Part shown: in pieces, positions 46,241 to 59,277 of the stretch
Position numbering within the stretch: the stretch's first letter is position 1
Layout: the number at the start of each line of letters is the position of its first letter
Origin: Halichondria panicea
Lineage: Eukaryota > Porifera > Demospongiae > Suberitida > Halichondriidae
Direction: 5' to 3'
Length of the DNA: 64,000 bases
NCBI RefSeq assembly: GCF_963675165.1
Contig: NC_087388.1
Coordinates: 1,280,800-1,344,799, forward strand
Position numbers and translations under genes: made by a program
The notes under the pieces: model-generated
Told to the model about the DNA's origin: nothing
Databases searched by the model: none
The model's input: the letters and a program-made list of their open reading frames with translations, nothing else

Positions 46241-47289
46241 TTTTTGTTAGCTACAAAAGTCAGAAAAGAGCTGCAAAGCTAGCTACACTGTTACTTTGTA
46301 ATCTGGCCACGCCCTCCCAAACACAGCATTGACTTCTGCAGACACGCCACTTATTCCTGTGGATCTAATGCGCATGCACGCTAATCACCACGTGTGAGAA
46401 TATCCATCCCAGGCATCTAGCAGAATCAATCTTCTTCTTTGTTGCTTCCTAGATCCTTGAGGTCCTGGCATAAGCAGCCACAAAACACAACAATGATACC
46501 ATAATTATACAATTGAATAGATGCAAGTCAGATTAATTTATACACTTTTCCTCTTCTATACTTCCTCTTCTATACTTCCTCTTCTATACTTTTGAGCGAA
46601 AGCAAATCATGGCAAGAGACATTAGCACAGCGCCAGCTTGAACACTAGTTATAGTATAGAAATTTTAGAGAAAATAGGCGTGGTCTAGCTCAGTCACTTG
46701 CTAGCTGTACCGTTGAGAGCTTACTCATGAACAACACATTCATGGACTGTATAGCGATGGGTCAGACAACTGTTCAGTATAATTTATAGTGTGATGATGC
46801 CGGCTTAAGCTTGATGTTTCAAACCTTTATAAGCGCTCGAAAAAATAATTACAGGAACGGTAGGCACTTCTTTTAGGGCCACAAAAATTATGCTGATACT
46901 GACATGGCGCTGTAATTACTTTAATTATACGGTAATGCTTCGTTCTCAAGATATAGACTATGGTTTGCTAACTTAGAAGGCTTTTGCAGACTCTTCATCT
47001 GACAGACTCGTGTATAGCAACTGTTACACCTGTTCGCACAAAGTTTCTATTCAACTTATGAGTTAAACTTGCACTATATAAAGTGCTAGCTGTTTGTTAG
47101 CTGCTTAGAAAAGAGCTCGAATTTTTAAGTTGACAAAATTAAACTTCAAGTTACATTGTAGATCTACACAGTCGTGCTTCTATCATTGAAGACCATGACA
47201 TTCATCAAGCGGGCCATCAGATATAGATTTCTGTTTCCACTATTCTATAATAAAAATGTGTGTGTTTTGTCAAACAACAAAATAATATA
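46241..47289. other. Non-coding stretch with a 14-bp tandem repeat and an R1 fragment
   Basis: Three copies of a 14-bp unit (ACTTCCTCTTCTAT) lie at 46545-46590. R1 body sequence reappears at about 46930-47100 (GTTCGCACAAAGTTTCTATT, CTTGCACTA). No gene is recognised. Confidence 0.5.
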
Positions 47290-47501
47290 AGTAATCATGG
47301 TCGATCATTACCCACTCTTTGAGTTTGCATGCATGCAGCAAAATTAAATGCAAAAAATGTTCATCATTATAATGTGTGTATAAAAGCTAATAGCTTTATG
47401 TTATGTAGCTTTTGGTATCTCCACCGAGGCATCAGTATAAAAGAATTGAATCATGTGATTTTTCTGTAAATTAAATTCTGTCACAATGCATAGTTCCATA
47501 A
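47290..47501 (+). promoter_or_regulatory. Upstream region of ankyrin gene 3, containing a repeat
   Basis: The interval 47290-47440 is the inverted copy of 34310-34430. The last 60 bp before the ATG are only loosely similar to genes 1 and 2 (GCATAGTTCCATAA against GTATAGTTGCGGAA). Gene 3 therefore lacks the CAGTGGCGG MITE and promoter block of the other two, and its expression may be controlled differently. No TATA-like string is placed with confidence. Confidence 0.35.
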
Positions 47502-50500
47502 ATGGCTGATGACAGCCAGTCAAGTGATACTCTCCTGCACACTGCTGCAAGCTGTGGGGACTTAGATCAGGTCAAAGAGTTGTTGAAAACAAAGCAATAT
47601 GAAGTGAACGTCAGAAACTCACACAACCAAACATCTCTTCATCTCGCATGTGCTAATGGTCATCTTGATACGGTTTGGACACTAGTCAACAACTTTGGTG
47701 CTGACAAAGGAGCTTCTGATTATGACGGAAATACACCATTGCTCTTTGCTGCTAAGAACAAACATGTGCAAATAATTATCATGGTAATCCTATCATCAGT
47801 GTATTTCAACAAATGGCCCTGTTTCTTTAGTCATAGTGAGATGGATTCTCATGACGTTAAAATCTTTGAGGATGTCCTCTTCGAGTATTATAATGATTCT
47901 GAGGCTGTGGAGAAAACTATGCATCTGATAAGCAAATACTTTGTTGATTACAAGCAATTCAAGGATTATAAAGATGATGGCTTTATTACATTGTTTGTAG
48001 CTGCATCACTTGGTCTCAAAGAATTGCTTAATCATTTAGTTACAGAGAAAAAAGTAGACCTAAATAAAAAAGGTTTCCATGGCTTGTCTGTTCTCCACGG
48101 TGCCTGTGTCGGAGGACACGTACTGCTCACGGAGAGCCTTATATCAGAACATGGTATTTCACAGAAAGATAACAGCGGGCACTCAATTTTGCATTACGCT
48201 GCATTAGATGGGATTCCCTATTCATTCAATGGTGGTCATATAGAACTAATAGACAAACTGGTGATACAATATGGCCTCGATATTGGAGATAGAGATGAAA
48301 ATGGAAACACACCTCTACATATGGCAGCCTATGAAGGACGTGTTGAAACATTAAGACACCTGATCAGTAAGCACAGTGCTGATGTTGAATGCACTAATAA
48401 CCAAAAAAATACACCATTGTTGTTAGCTGCACAAAGTGGTAATACACATGTTTTGGATGCGTTAGTCAAAGAATTCAACATCAGTTGTCATGTCCGAGGT
48501 GACAATGGTTATACTCTCCTTCACTATGCATGCTATGGTGGTCATATAGAAATGATAGACAAATTAGTGCTTGAATATGGCCTCAATCCCGCAGATAAAG
48601 ATAATGATGGTGACACACCTCTACATATTGCAGCCTACGAAGGACGTGTTGAAACAGTGAGACACCTGATCATTAAGCACAGTGCTGATGTTGAATGCAC
48701 TAATAACCAAAACAGTACACTGTTGATGCTAGCTGCACAAAGAGGTAATACACATGTTTTCAATGCGTTAGTCAAAGAATTCAACAGCAGTTGTCATGTC
48801 CGAGGTGACAATGGTTATACTCTCCTTCACTATGCATGTGGTGGTGGTCATATAGAAATGATAGACAAATTAGTGCTTGAATATGGCCTCGATCCCACAG
48901 ATAAAGATAATGATGGTAACACACCTCTACATACTGCAGCCTCCATTAAAGGACGTGTTGAAACAGTGAGACACCTAATTAGCAAGCACAATGCTGATGT
49001 TGATTGCACTAATAATCAGAACAATACTCCATTGATGCTAGCTGTGTTTAATGGTTGTGTGCATGTTTTGGATATGCTAATCAAAGAATTCAACAGCAGT
49101 TGTCATGTCCGAGATGACGATGGTTATACTCTCCTTCACTATGCATGCGATGGTGGTCATATAGAACTGATAGACAAATTAGTGCTTGAATATGGCCTCA
49201 ATCCCGCAGATAAAGATAATGATGGTAACACACCTCTACATGTTGCAGCCATTGCAGGACGTGTTGAAACAGTGAGACACCTGATTAGCAAGCACAGTGC
49301 TGATGTTGATTGCACTAATAATCAGAACAATACTCCATTGATGCTAGCTGTGTTTAATGGTTGTGTGCATGTTTTGGATATGCTAATCAAAGAATTCACC
49401 AGCAGTTGTCATGTCCGAGATGACGATGGTTATACTCTCCTTCACTATGCATGCGATGGTGGTCATATAGAACTGATAGACAAATTAGTGCTTGAATATG
49501 GCCTCAATCCCGCAGATAAAGATAATGATGGTAACACACCTCTACATATTGCAGCCGTTAAAGGACATGTTGAAACAGTGAGACACCTGATTAGCAAGCA
49601 CAGTGCTGATATTGATTGCACTAACAACTACAACAATACACCATTGATGGAGGCTGCGCTGAATGGTCATGTGCATGTTTTGAATATGCTAATCAAAGAA
49701 TTCAACAGCAGTTGTCATGTCCGAGGTTACAATGGTTATACTCTCCTTCACTATGCATGCGATGGTGGTCATATAGAACTGATAGACAAATTAGTGCTTG
49801 AATATGGCCTCAATCCCGCAGATAAAGATAATGATGGTGACACACCTCTACATATTGCAGCCATTAAAGGACGTGTTGAAACAGTGAGACACCTGATTAG
49901 CAAGCACAGTGCTGATATTGATTGCACTAACAACTACAACAATACTCCATTGATGCGTGCTGCGCTGAATGGTTGTGTGCATGTTTTGGATATGCTAATC
50001 AAAGAATTCAACAACAGTTGTCATGTTCGAGGTTGCAATGGTTATACTCTCCTTCACTGTGCATGCGATGGTGGTCATATAGAACTGATAGACAAATTAG
50101 TGCTTGAATATGGCCTCGATCTCGCAGATAAAGATAATGATGGTGACACACCTCTACATATTGCAGCCATTAAAGGACGTGTTGAAACAGTGAGACACCT
50201 GATTAGCAAGCACAGTGCTGATATTGATTGCACTAACAACTACAACAATACACCAGGGATGGTTGCTGTGTGGACTGGTCGTGTGCATGTTTTGGATATG
50301 CTAATCAAAGAATTCAACAGCAGTTGTCATGTCCGAGATTACAATGGTTATACTCTCCTTCACTATGCATGCGGTGGTGGTCATATAGAACTGATAGACA
50401 AATTAGTGCTTGAATATGGCCTCGATCTCGCAGATAAAGGTAATGATGGTAACACACCTCTACATATTGCAGCCGTTAAAGGACATGTTGAAACAGTGAG

Positions 50501-53500
50501 ACACCTGATTAGCAAACACAATGCTGATGTTGATTGCACTAATAATCAGAACAATACTCCATTGATGCTAGCTGTGTTTAATGGTTGTGTGCATGTTTTG
50601 GATATGCTAATCAAAGAATTCAACAGCAGTTGTCATGTCCGAGATGACGATGGTTATACTCTCCTTCACTATGCATGCGATGGTGGTCATATAGAACTGA
50701 TAGACAAATTAGTGCTTGAATATGGCCTCAATCCCGCAGATAAAGATAATGATGGTAACACACCTCTACATATTGCAGCCGTTAAAGGACATGTTGAAAC
50801 AGTGAGACACCTGATTAGCAAGCACAATGCTGATGTTGATTGCACTAATAATCAGAACAATACTCCATTGATGCTAGCTGTGTTTAATGGTTGTGTGCAT
50901 GTTTTGGATATGCTAATCAAAGAATTCAACAGCAGTTGTCATGTCCGAGATGACGATGGTTATACTCTCCTTCACCAAGCATGCGATGGTGGTCATATAG
51001 AACTGATAGACAAATTAGTGCTTGAATATGGCCTCAATCCCGCAGATAAAGATAATGATGGTAACACACCTCTACATATTGCAACCATGAGAGGACGTGT
51101 TGAAACAGTGAGACACCTGATTAGCAAGCACAGTGCTGATGTTGATTGCACTAATAATCAGAACAATACTCCATTGATGCTAGCTGTGTGGACTGGTCAT
51201 GTGCATGTTTTGGATATGCTAATCAAAGAATTCAATAGCAGTTGTCATGTCCGAGATTACAATGGTTATACTCTCCTTCACTATGCATGCGGTGGTGGTC
51301 ATATAGAACTGATAGACAAATTAGTGCTTGAATATGGCCTCGATCTCGCAGATAAAGGTAATGATGGTAACACACCTCTACATATTGCAGCCAACTTCGG
51401 GCATGTTGAAACAGTGAGACACCTGATTAGCAAGCACAGTGCTGATATTGATTGCACTAATAATCAGAACGATACTCCATTGATGTGTGCTGCATGGAAT
51501 GGTCGTGTGCATGTTTTGGATATGCTAATCAAAGAATTCAACAGCAGTTGTCATGTTCGAAGATACAAAGGTTGGACTCTCCTTCACTATGCATGCTGTG
51601 GTGGCCATATAGAACTAATAGACAAATTAGTGCTTGAATATGGCCTCAATCCCGCAGATAAAGATAATGATGGTAACACACCTCTACATATTGCAGCCGT
51701 TAAAGGACATGTTGAAACAGTGAGACACCTGATTAGCAAGCACAGTGCTGATATTGATTGCACTAACAACTACAACAATACACCATTGATGGGTGCTGCG
51801 CTGAATGGTCGTGTGCATGTTTTGGATATGCTAATCAAAGAATTCAACAGCAGTTGTCATGTCCGAGGTTACAATGGTTATACTCTCCTTCACTATGCAT
51901 GCGATGGTGGTCATATAGAACTGATAGACAAATTAGTGCTTGAATATGGCCTCGATCTCGCAGATAAAGATAATGACGGTAACACATCTCTACATGTTGC
52001 AGCCATTAAAGGACATGTTGAAACAGTAAGACTTTTGATTACCCAACACAAAATTGATATTAATATCACTAATAATGTTTACTCTACCCCATTGTGTTTA
52101 GCAGCTGAAGGTGGTCATGAGATCGTGATTCATGCCTTTAGTAAAGAGTTTAAATGCAGCCCACATAACAGAGGCTACAATGGTCAAACTCTGCTTCACT
52201 ATGCTTTCCAAAATGGTCACGTAGAACTATTGTATAAACTGGTAGTTCAATATAAGGTGGATCCAACAATTAGAGACAATGATGGGAACACACCTCTACA
52301 TCTTTTGTGTCCTACACCGCATACTGAAGACATGCTAAGAACAATCCTTTGCAAGTACCAGTACTGGACAGTGTTTCAAGTTAATAATAAAGGTAACACC
52401 CCTCTTCACACAGCAACTCTATATGGGCAAGCTCATTGTGCACGTTTACTATTGCAGAAGTATGAAGCTCCACTTTTTGTGCGAAATACAGATGGGAAGA
52501 CAGCCCTTGATTTAGCTAAACTTCAGAGAAAACAAGAAATTGTTACAATTTATGAAAATCATACTTCCAAACTCCAGTTAACCTATGAGCAACTAGACGA
52601 ACTTGCTAAAAAAGAGTTTACTGGTGAAAAGAACCTCACCAGAATATTTGTTGTAGGGCATCCAGGTGCAGGGAAATCCACGCTTGTTGAGACTATCAAA
52701 AAGAAAGGTTTCTTCAGCTACTTCAGCACATCAACTGTTGCCCCTCACACTGCAGGCATTATTCCAAGTACATATGACAGTAGTTATTATGGAAGAATGA
52801 TAATCTATGATTTTGCTGGTGATTCCGAGTACTACTCCTCACATGCTGCAATTATGGAGTCAATCAACACATCAAAAGGAAGTAATATATATTTGATAGT
52901 TTGTGATTTGAGTAAAGGCGAAGAAGCTGCTGCCACTAAATACAGCTACTGGCTTTCATTTCTATCATACAATATTAAGCAATTCTCAAACATGATTATC
53001 CTACCAGTGGGAAGCCACGCTGATGTAATCAATAAAACATCAGTTGAACAAGTGTTACGTGTTCTTGACAGCGTATCCCAAAAGTTCTGTAGCAGCTCTA
53101 AGATTGATGGCTTTCAAATTGAACAAAGTGTTTCTCTTGATTCTCGTAAACGAGGGACTGTAGTAAATGACATAAAAGAACTCACTAAGAAATTTTCCAA
53201 TTTGGTATCCCTTTCCCCAGAGACAAGCACACTCTTGGGATTGTTGAAGAAAGACTTTGAACATGTTCCAGCTTGCAAAGTAAGCCTCCTTATCTCTCAC
53301 ATAGAAGATACTGGAATTCCACTGCCACTAAATTCTTCATCACTATACACTCTCGTAAGAGAGTTGCATGATTTGGGTCTGCTAATGATGATAGAGAGAG
53401 AAGGGGACTCCATTGAGAACCATATAATAATTCTCAAGATATCAACATTCACATCAAATGTACACAAAAAACTCTTTTCAGAGTCTGCTAAAGCTGACCT

Positions 53501-55066
53501 CACAGAGCACATTGATCAACTCAAGTTTAGCGTAGGTATTATTCCAGAATCACTACTGGAGAGAGTACTGCCAGAGTACATCACAAAAGAAAGTCTACTT
53601 AAGCTGCAGTACTGTCACGAAATTGAGAATTTGTACGTGGAAGAGGACCACACTCTTTCTCAACTCACTTCAGAACCTGTACCAACAGATAGTGCCAGTA
53701 AAGAGAAATCTCATTTATTTTTCCCTGCTCTGTGTGATCTCAAGCTTGAGGACATTCAATGGCCTAAATCCGAAGGTGATAAGATTACTTTGGGATGGTA
53801 TGCTAAATGTGATGGTGACAGATTCGACTTCTTTCCAACACGATTTCTTCATGTGCTTATCGTTCACCTCTCTCACAACTTTGCACTAAAACAAATCCTG
53901 CCCACAAGACACAGACTCTCCACTACAGCTTCCAATTCTTTGATTGCTGAGGTACATGCTGCCAATCCTAGCTGTCATGTCTGGTCGACTGGTCTGCATT
54001 GGCTTATGAAGAATGGAGTGGAAGTGTTTGTCGATATGCCTAAAGAAGCTGATAGTAAAGAACTGGTTGTACTAGCAAGGAGTGACGTCCGAAATCAAGC
54101 CAAGTGTTCTGAAACTCTACATCAAGTTATTCAAAAGGTAGTGGAAGCAAAAATGGAGTTCTGTGCTAGTATATTGCCTACTGTTTACCTTCTTGATCCA
54201 AGCAACCTCAAAGATGAACCTTTTATGAATGCTTTGAGTTCATCTAAATACGCTCTTAGTGATATCGAAGAAGCACTAGCAGAAGGCACTGAGGAAGTTG
54301 CCGATAAAGACAGGCAATGCTTCTCCACTCCGATCAAAGAATGGATTAGCCCAACAAGATGGGCCATATCTTACTGGAGTAAGTTTCACACACACATATA
54401 CACGCGTAATTAATTAATTTGTTTGTTATTGTACTACAGATTTGTTTTTTCCAATGAATACTTTCTTGGTTCATTCTGCTTTGCAAGAAGTAAAGGATGC
54501 TCAATGGAAACTGCTAGGAATGAGTCTTCCGATCCCCTGGAACAAATTAGATGACATTGAGAATAATGACTCATCATACCCTGGTGACATTGCTAAGAAA
54601 GAAGAAGTAATTCGACTATGGATGTCTCAAGAACCCACCTGGATAGTGTTGGTAGATGCTCTCAATCAATCTGCATATGAATGGTCACAGAATTCAAGTC
54701 AAATCTCACAAAAGCATAGTAAGTACCTCACAATCATTAGCTATATTAATTGCTTATTCATGCGTGCATTATATAATAATTATAGATGTGCCTCTACAAA
54801 AGAAAATTCTCGAAAAAGATTCATCTCTCCGTCCTGACGAGGACTTTCTCCAATCATTTGCTGCCGTCATTGGCTCTCGTTGGCAGTGTCTTGCTTTTCC
54901 CCTCTCCCTCACTTCTGAAGACATTGTGAGCATCAAGAGAGAGACAAGAGGAGCAGAGCCTACCAGACAAGCACTCGTCATGCTGCAGAAGTGGGCAGCC
55001 AGGGAGACGGCAATTTATGGTCAGTTGAGAGAGAGACTCCGTACACTCTCAGTGTTTAATATCTGA
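47502..55066 (+). CDS. Ankyrin-Roc GTPase-COR-death-death protein, gene 3 (intact, longest open gene)
   Basis: The exons are 47502-54378, 54440-54718 and 54786-55066. The introns are 61 and 67 bp (GTAAGT...TACAG and GTAAGT...TATAG, both phase 1). The product is 2478 residues. It has ankyrins from about residue 9 and a non-ankyrin insert at about 95-155. About 12 triple-ankyrin units follow (about 241-1466), then terminal ankyrins to about 1700. The Roc-like GTPase carries GHPGAGKST (1719-1727), DFAG (1770-1773) and SHAD (1838-1841). A COR-like region runs to 2292, then death domain 1 (about 2293-2385) and death domain 2 (2386-2478). Its units are more diverse than those of gene 2. The 3' two thirds are almost identical to gene 2, while the 5' ankyrins and promoter are more diverged, which suggests gene conversion of the tail. 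Function is inferred as a cytosolic death-fold signalling protein. Confidence 0.9.
48223..51898 (+). repeat. Triple-ankyrin higher-order array, about 12 units
   Basis: Twelve units, mostly 306 bp, each with three ankyrins. The first two units are the most diverged (AAYEGRVET, AAQSGNTHV, VKEFN). Later ones fall into recurring subtypes (LAVFNGC with DDDGY, AVWTG with DYNGY, CTNNYNN). Subtypes recur in blocks, which indicates duplication of several units at a time. Confidence 0.85.
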
Positions 55067-55284
55067 GAAAAGTATGTAGATAATTATAGCTGTTTACGAA
55101 AATGTATCACCTTGTTTGTGTCACTCATGCTTTGCCATTAAATTTAAACAACAATGTCACAACTGCACTTTCAATTTTTTACACTGCGTATACAACCTTC
55201 AAAAAAGCACTTTAATGTTGTCAATTCTTATTAGTTAATTATGCTCCCTCAAGTAATTTTTGTAGCTTCAAATAGTGTTGTACA

Positions 55285-55985
55285 AAAACTTCTGTAACAG
55301 TTCCAAGATTGATGATTTACAAAGCATTGCTCTGATGTTGTAAACGAGAAGCTGTAAATTACTTATTGTCCTCTGTCGGATTTTCCCCAGAGACAAGCTC
55401 TTTTCTGGGATTGTTGAAACACTTTGACTATATTCCAGCTTGCAAAGTAAGTCTCCTTATCTCTCACATAGAAGAGACTTAAATCCGGCTCACACCCTAA
55501 GAGAATTACTCACATCAGGTGTACCCATAATGATCAATTTAAAAGCAGACGTCATCAGTCAACTCAAGCTCAGGGTAGTCATCATTATAACAAAATGCTA
55601 CTGCATCGCTACTGCATGGAAAAAATACTACCACAAACTGCAGTACTGCTGAGAATTTTATAAGTGGAAGAGTACCACAGCCTTTCTCGAACTCACTTCA
55701 GAACCAGTACCAACTGAGAGTGCCACTATAAAGAGAAATTTCGTCTCCTTTTTGTGATCTCTGGATCAAAGGTGACCAAGGATTTTTTGCTAAATGTGAT
55801 GATGGCAAATTTGACTATTTCCTAACGATTTTGTTATCTCATTTCTCTCACACAGCTTTTCATGAAAACAAAGCTTGCCAACAAGCCGCAGGCTCTGTAT
55901 AATATTGAACTTCTAATTCTTCTACTTCTTTGATTGCAGAGGTCCAATTATGCTGCCAATCCTCGCTGTCATGTCTGGTCTACAT
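55285..55985 (+). pseudogene. Pseudogene of the COR region (tail 3a), truncated
   Basis: Follows gene 3 after about 220 bp of 3' flank. It begins at the late Roc equivalent and decays through the COR region. It stops at GTCATGTCTGGTCTACATGT, where the sequence jumps back to an earlier point of the gene (tail 3b). It resembles tails 2 and 3c rather than the intact genes. Confidence 0.8.
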
Positions 55986-57867
55986 GTAGTAAATGAAATA
56001 AAGGAACTAGCGAAGAGATTAGAGTCTCTTTCCCCGGAGACAAGCACACTTCTGGGATTGTTGAAGAAAGACTTTGAACATGTTCCAGCGTGTAAAGTGA
56101 GCCTCCTTATCTCTCACATAGAAGATACTGGAATTCCTCTGCCACTAAATTCTTCATCACTATACGTTCTCATACAAGAGTTACATGATTTGGGTCTGCT
56201 AATGGTGATAGAGAGAGAAGGGGACTCCATTGAGAACCACACAATCATTCTCAAGATATCAACCCTCACATCGGATGTACACAATAAACTGTTTTCAACG
56301 TCTGCTAAAGCTGACCTAACCAAGCATATCGATCAACTCAAGCTCAGCGTAGATATTATTCCAGAATCACTACTGGAGAGAGTACTACCAGAGTACATCA
56401 CAAAAGAAAGTCTACTTAAGCTGCAGTACTGTCAAGAAATCGAGAATTTGTACGTGGAAGAGGACCACAGTCTTTCTCAAATAACTTCTGTATATACCAG
56501 TACCAACAGAGAGTTCCACTAAAGAGAAATCTCATCTATTTTTCCCTGCTCTATGTGATCTCAAGCTCGAGGAAATTCAACGGCCAACATCCAAAGGTGA
56601 TAAAGTTGCTTTGGGATGGTATGCTAAATGTGATGGTGACAGATTTGATTTCTTCCCAACAAGATTTCTTCATGTGCTTATCGTTCACCTCTCTCACAAC
56701 TTTGCACTGAAGCAAAGCCTGCCAACAAGACTCTCCACTACAGCTTCTGATTCTTTAATTGACGATGTATATGCTGCCAATCCTAGCTGTCGTGTTTGGT
56801 CAACTGGTCTGCATTGGCTTATGAAGAATGGAGTGGAAGTATTTGTCGATATGCCTAAAGACGCTGATAGTAAAGAACTAATTGTACTAGCAAGGAGTGA
56901 CATCCGAAATCAAGTCAATTGTTCCGAAACTCTGCATCAAGTTATTCAAAATGTAGTAGAAGCAAAAGTTGAGTTTTGTGCTGGTATAGTGCCTACTGTT
57001 TACCTTCTTGATCCGAGCAATATCAAGGATGAGCCTTTTACAAATGCTAGAAATTCACCTAAATACGCTCTTAGAGATATTGAAGAAGCACTAGCAGAAG
57101 GCCCTGAGGAAGTTGCTGATAAAGACAGACAATGCTTCTCCACTCCAATCAAAGATTGAATCAGCCCAACAAGATGGGCCATATCTTACTGGAGTAAGTT
57201 TCACGCACACATTAAACCCACGTATTTCATTTATTATAGTACTATAGACTTGTTTTTTCCAATGGATACCTTCTTGGTTCGTTCTGCTTTGCTAGAAGTA
57301 AAGGATGCTCAATGGAAACTGCTAGGAATGAGTCTTCCAATCCCCTGGAACAGATTAGATGACATTGAGAATAATAAATCATGGTGATAATGCTAAAAAA
57401 GAAGAAGTAATTCGCCTGTGGATGTCTCAAGAACCCACGTGGATAGTGTTGGTAGACGCTCTCAGTCAATCTGCATATGGATGGTCACAGAATTCAAGTC
57501 AAATCTCACGAAAGCATAGTAAGTACCTCACAATCATTATAGCTCTGGTATAATTATTATGCACACTGCTTATAATTATATATAGATGTACCTCTACAAA
57601 AGAAAGTCATCTGCGAAATCAATTCATCCATCCGTCCTGACAAGGATTTTCCAATCGTTTGCTGTCATTATTGGCTCTCGATGGCAGTGTCTTGCTTTTC
57701 CCCTCTCCCTCACTTCTAAAGACATTGTGAGCATCAAGAGAGAGACAAGAGGAGCAGAGCCGACCAGACAAGCACTTGTCATGCTGCAAAAGTGGGCAGC
57801 CAGGGAGACGACAACTTATGGTCAGTTGAGAGAGAGACTCCGTACATTTTCAGTGTTTCATATCTGA
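55986..57867 (+). pseudogene. Younger pseudogene: COR plus both death domains (tail 3b)
   Basis: A well-preserved copy of the intact-gene tail, beginning at the VVN-IKEL motif. Open stretches 55950-56522 and 56611-57159 are separated by a frameshift near 56500. The Trp of KEW is replaced by a stop at 57157-57159. Both splice sites remain (57194 donor, 57247 acceptor; donor near 57520). The first death-domain exon has a small deletion near 57375, and the second has an early frame change but is then intact to the stop at 57867. No start, ankyrins or P-loop exist, so it is not a functional gene, although the death-domain exons are recent. Confidence 0.85.
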
Positions 57868-59277
57868 GAAAGTATGTAGATAATTGTAGCTGCTTACAAA
57901 AATTTATCACCCAATGCTTTTCAGAACTCATACTTTGCCATTAAATTTAAGCAACATTATTTTTACTACTGCATGCACTTTCAATTTTACTTTTTTTTAA
58001 GTGCCCTGTAATATATACACTGTATATAACTTTCAAAAAGCACATAATTTTGTTAGCCTTTACTAATTCTATTAATGCTCCCACAAGTAATTTTTGTACT
58101 GCAGCTAGAGCTTCAGCTAGTATTGTACAGAACTTCTGTAACAGCTCCAAGATTGATGATTTACAAAGTATTGCTCTGATGTCGTAAACGAGAAGCTGTG
58201 AATGACTTATACAAGCTCTCTTCTGGGATTGTTGAAAAACACTCTGACTACATTCAAGCTTGCAAAGTAAGTCTCCTTATCTCTCACACATAGAAGAGAC
58301 TGTATATAATTCCGCTCACACCCTAAGAGAGTTATACTCGCATCAGATGTACCTATAATCATCAAATATTGTCAAAGTCTGCTAAAGCGGACGTCACCAA
58401 GTACATCGATCAACTCAAGTTCAGCGTAGCCATAAATATTACAGAATTGCTACTGCATGGAAAAATATTATCAGAATATACCACAAGCTGCAGTACTGCC
58501 ACGAAATTGAGAATTTGTATGTGGAAGAGGACCACAGTCTTTCTCAACTCACTTCAGAACCAGTACCAATTGAGAGTGCCACTAAAGAGAAATCTCATCT
58601 TGCTTTTTTTGATCTCTGGGTCAAAGGTTACCCAGGATTTTATGCTAAATGTGATGTTCGTAGATTTGACTATTTCCTAACGATTTCTTCATCTCATTTC
58701 TCTCACAGCTTTTCATGAAAACAAAGCTTGCCAACAAGCCACAGGCTCTCTATAATAACCTCTGAATATTGATTTTCTGATTCTTCTACTTCTTCGATTG
58801 CAGAGGTTCAATTATGCTGCCAATCCTCGCTGACCTGTGTAGTGTACATGTATACTTGGTATGCAGGCTTATGAAGAATGGAGTGGGTGTATTTGTCGAT
58901 ATGCTTAAAGACGCTGATAGGAAAGAACTGATAGCGAGAAGTGGCAACAAAACATAAAATGTGCTAACACTCTGCATCTAGTTATTCAGAATGTTGTGGA
59001 AACAAAATTGATTTCTGTACTGCCTTCTGTTTTTACCTTCTTGATCCGAGCAATCTCAAGGATGGATGAAACTTTTACGAATGCTAGAAATGCACCTAAA
59101 TATGCTCTAAGAGATATTGATGAAGCATTAGCAGAAGGAACTAAGCAAGTCATGGAAAGAAGGATATGCTTCTCTATTCCGATGAAAGATTGGGTCATCC
59201 CAAAAGATGGACTGGATCTACATAATAATTACTGGAGTAAGTTTCAAGCACGCACACGTACACACCACATGTAAATG

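Noticed and set aside
47784..47830. Possible intron (GTAATC...TTTAG) in the non-ankyrin insert of gene 3
   Set aside because: Removal would shift the frame to an immediate stop, and the matching region in gene 1 has no good donor, so the insert is treated as coding.
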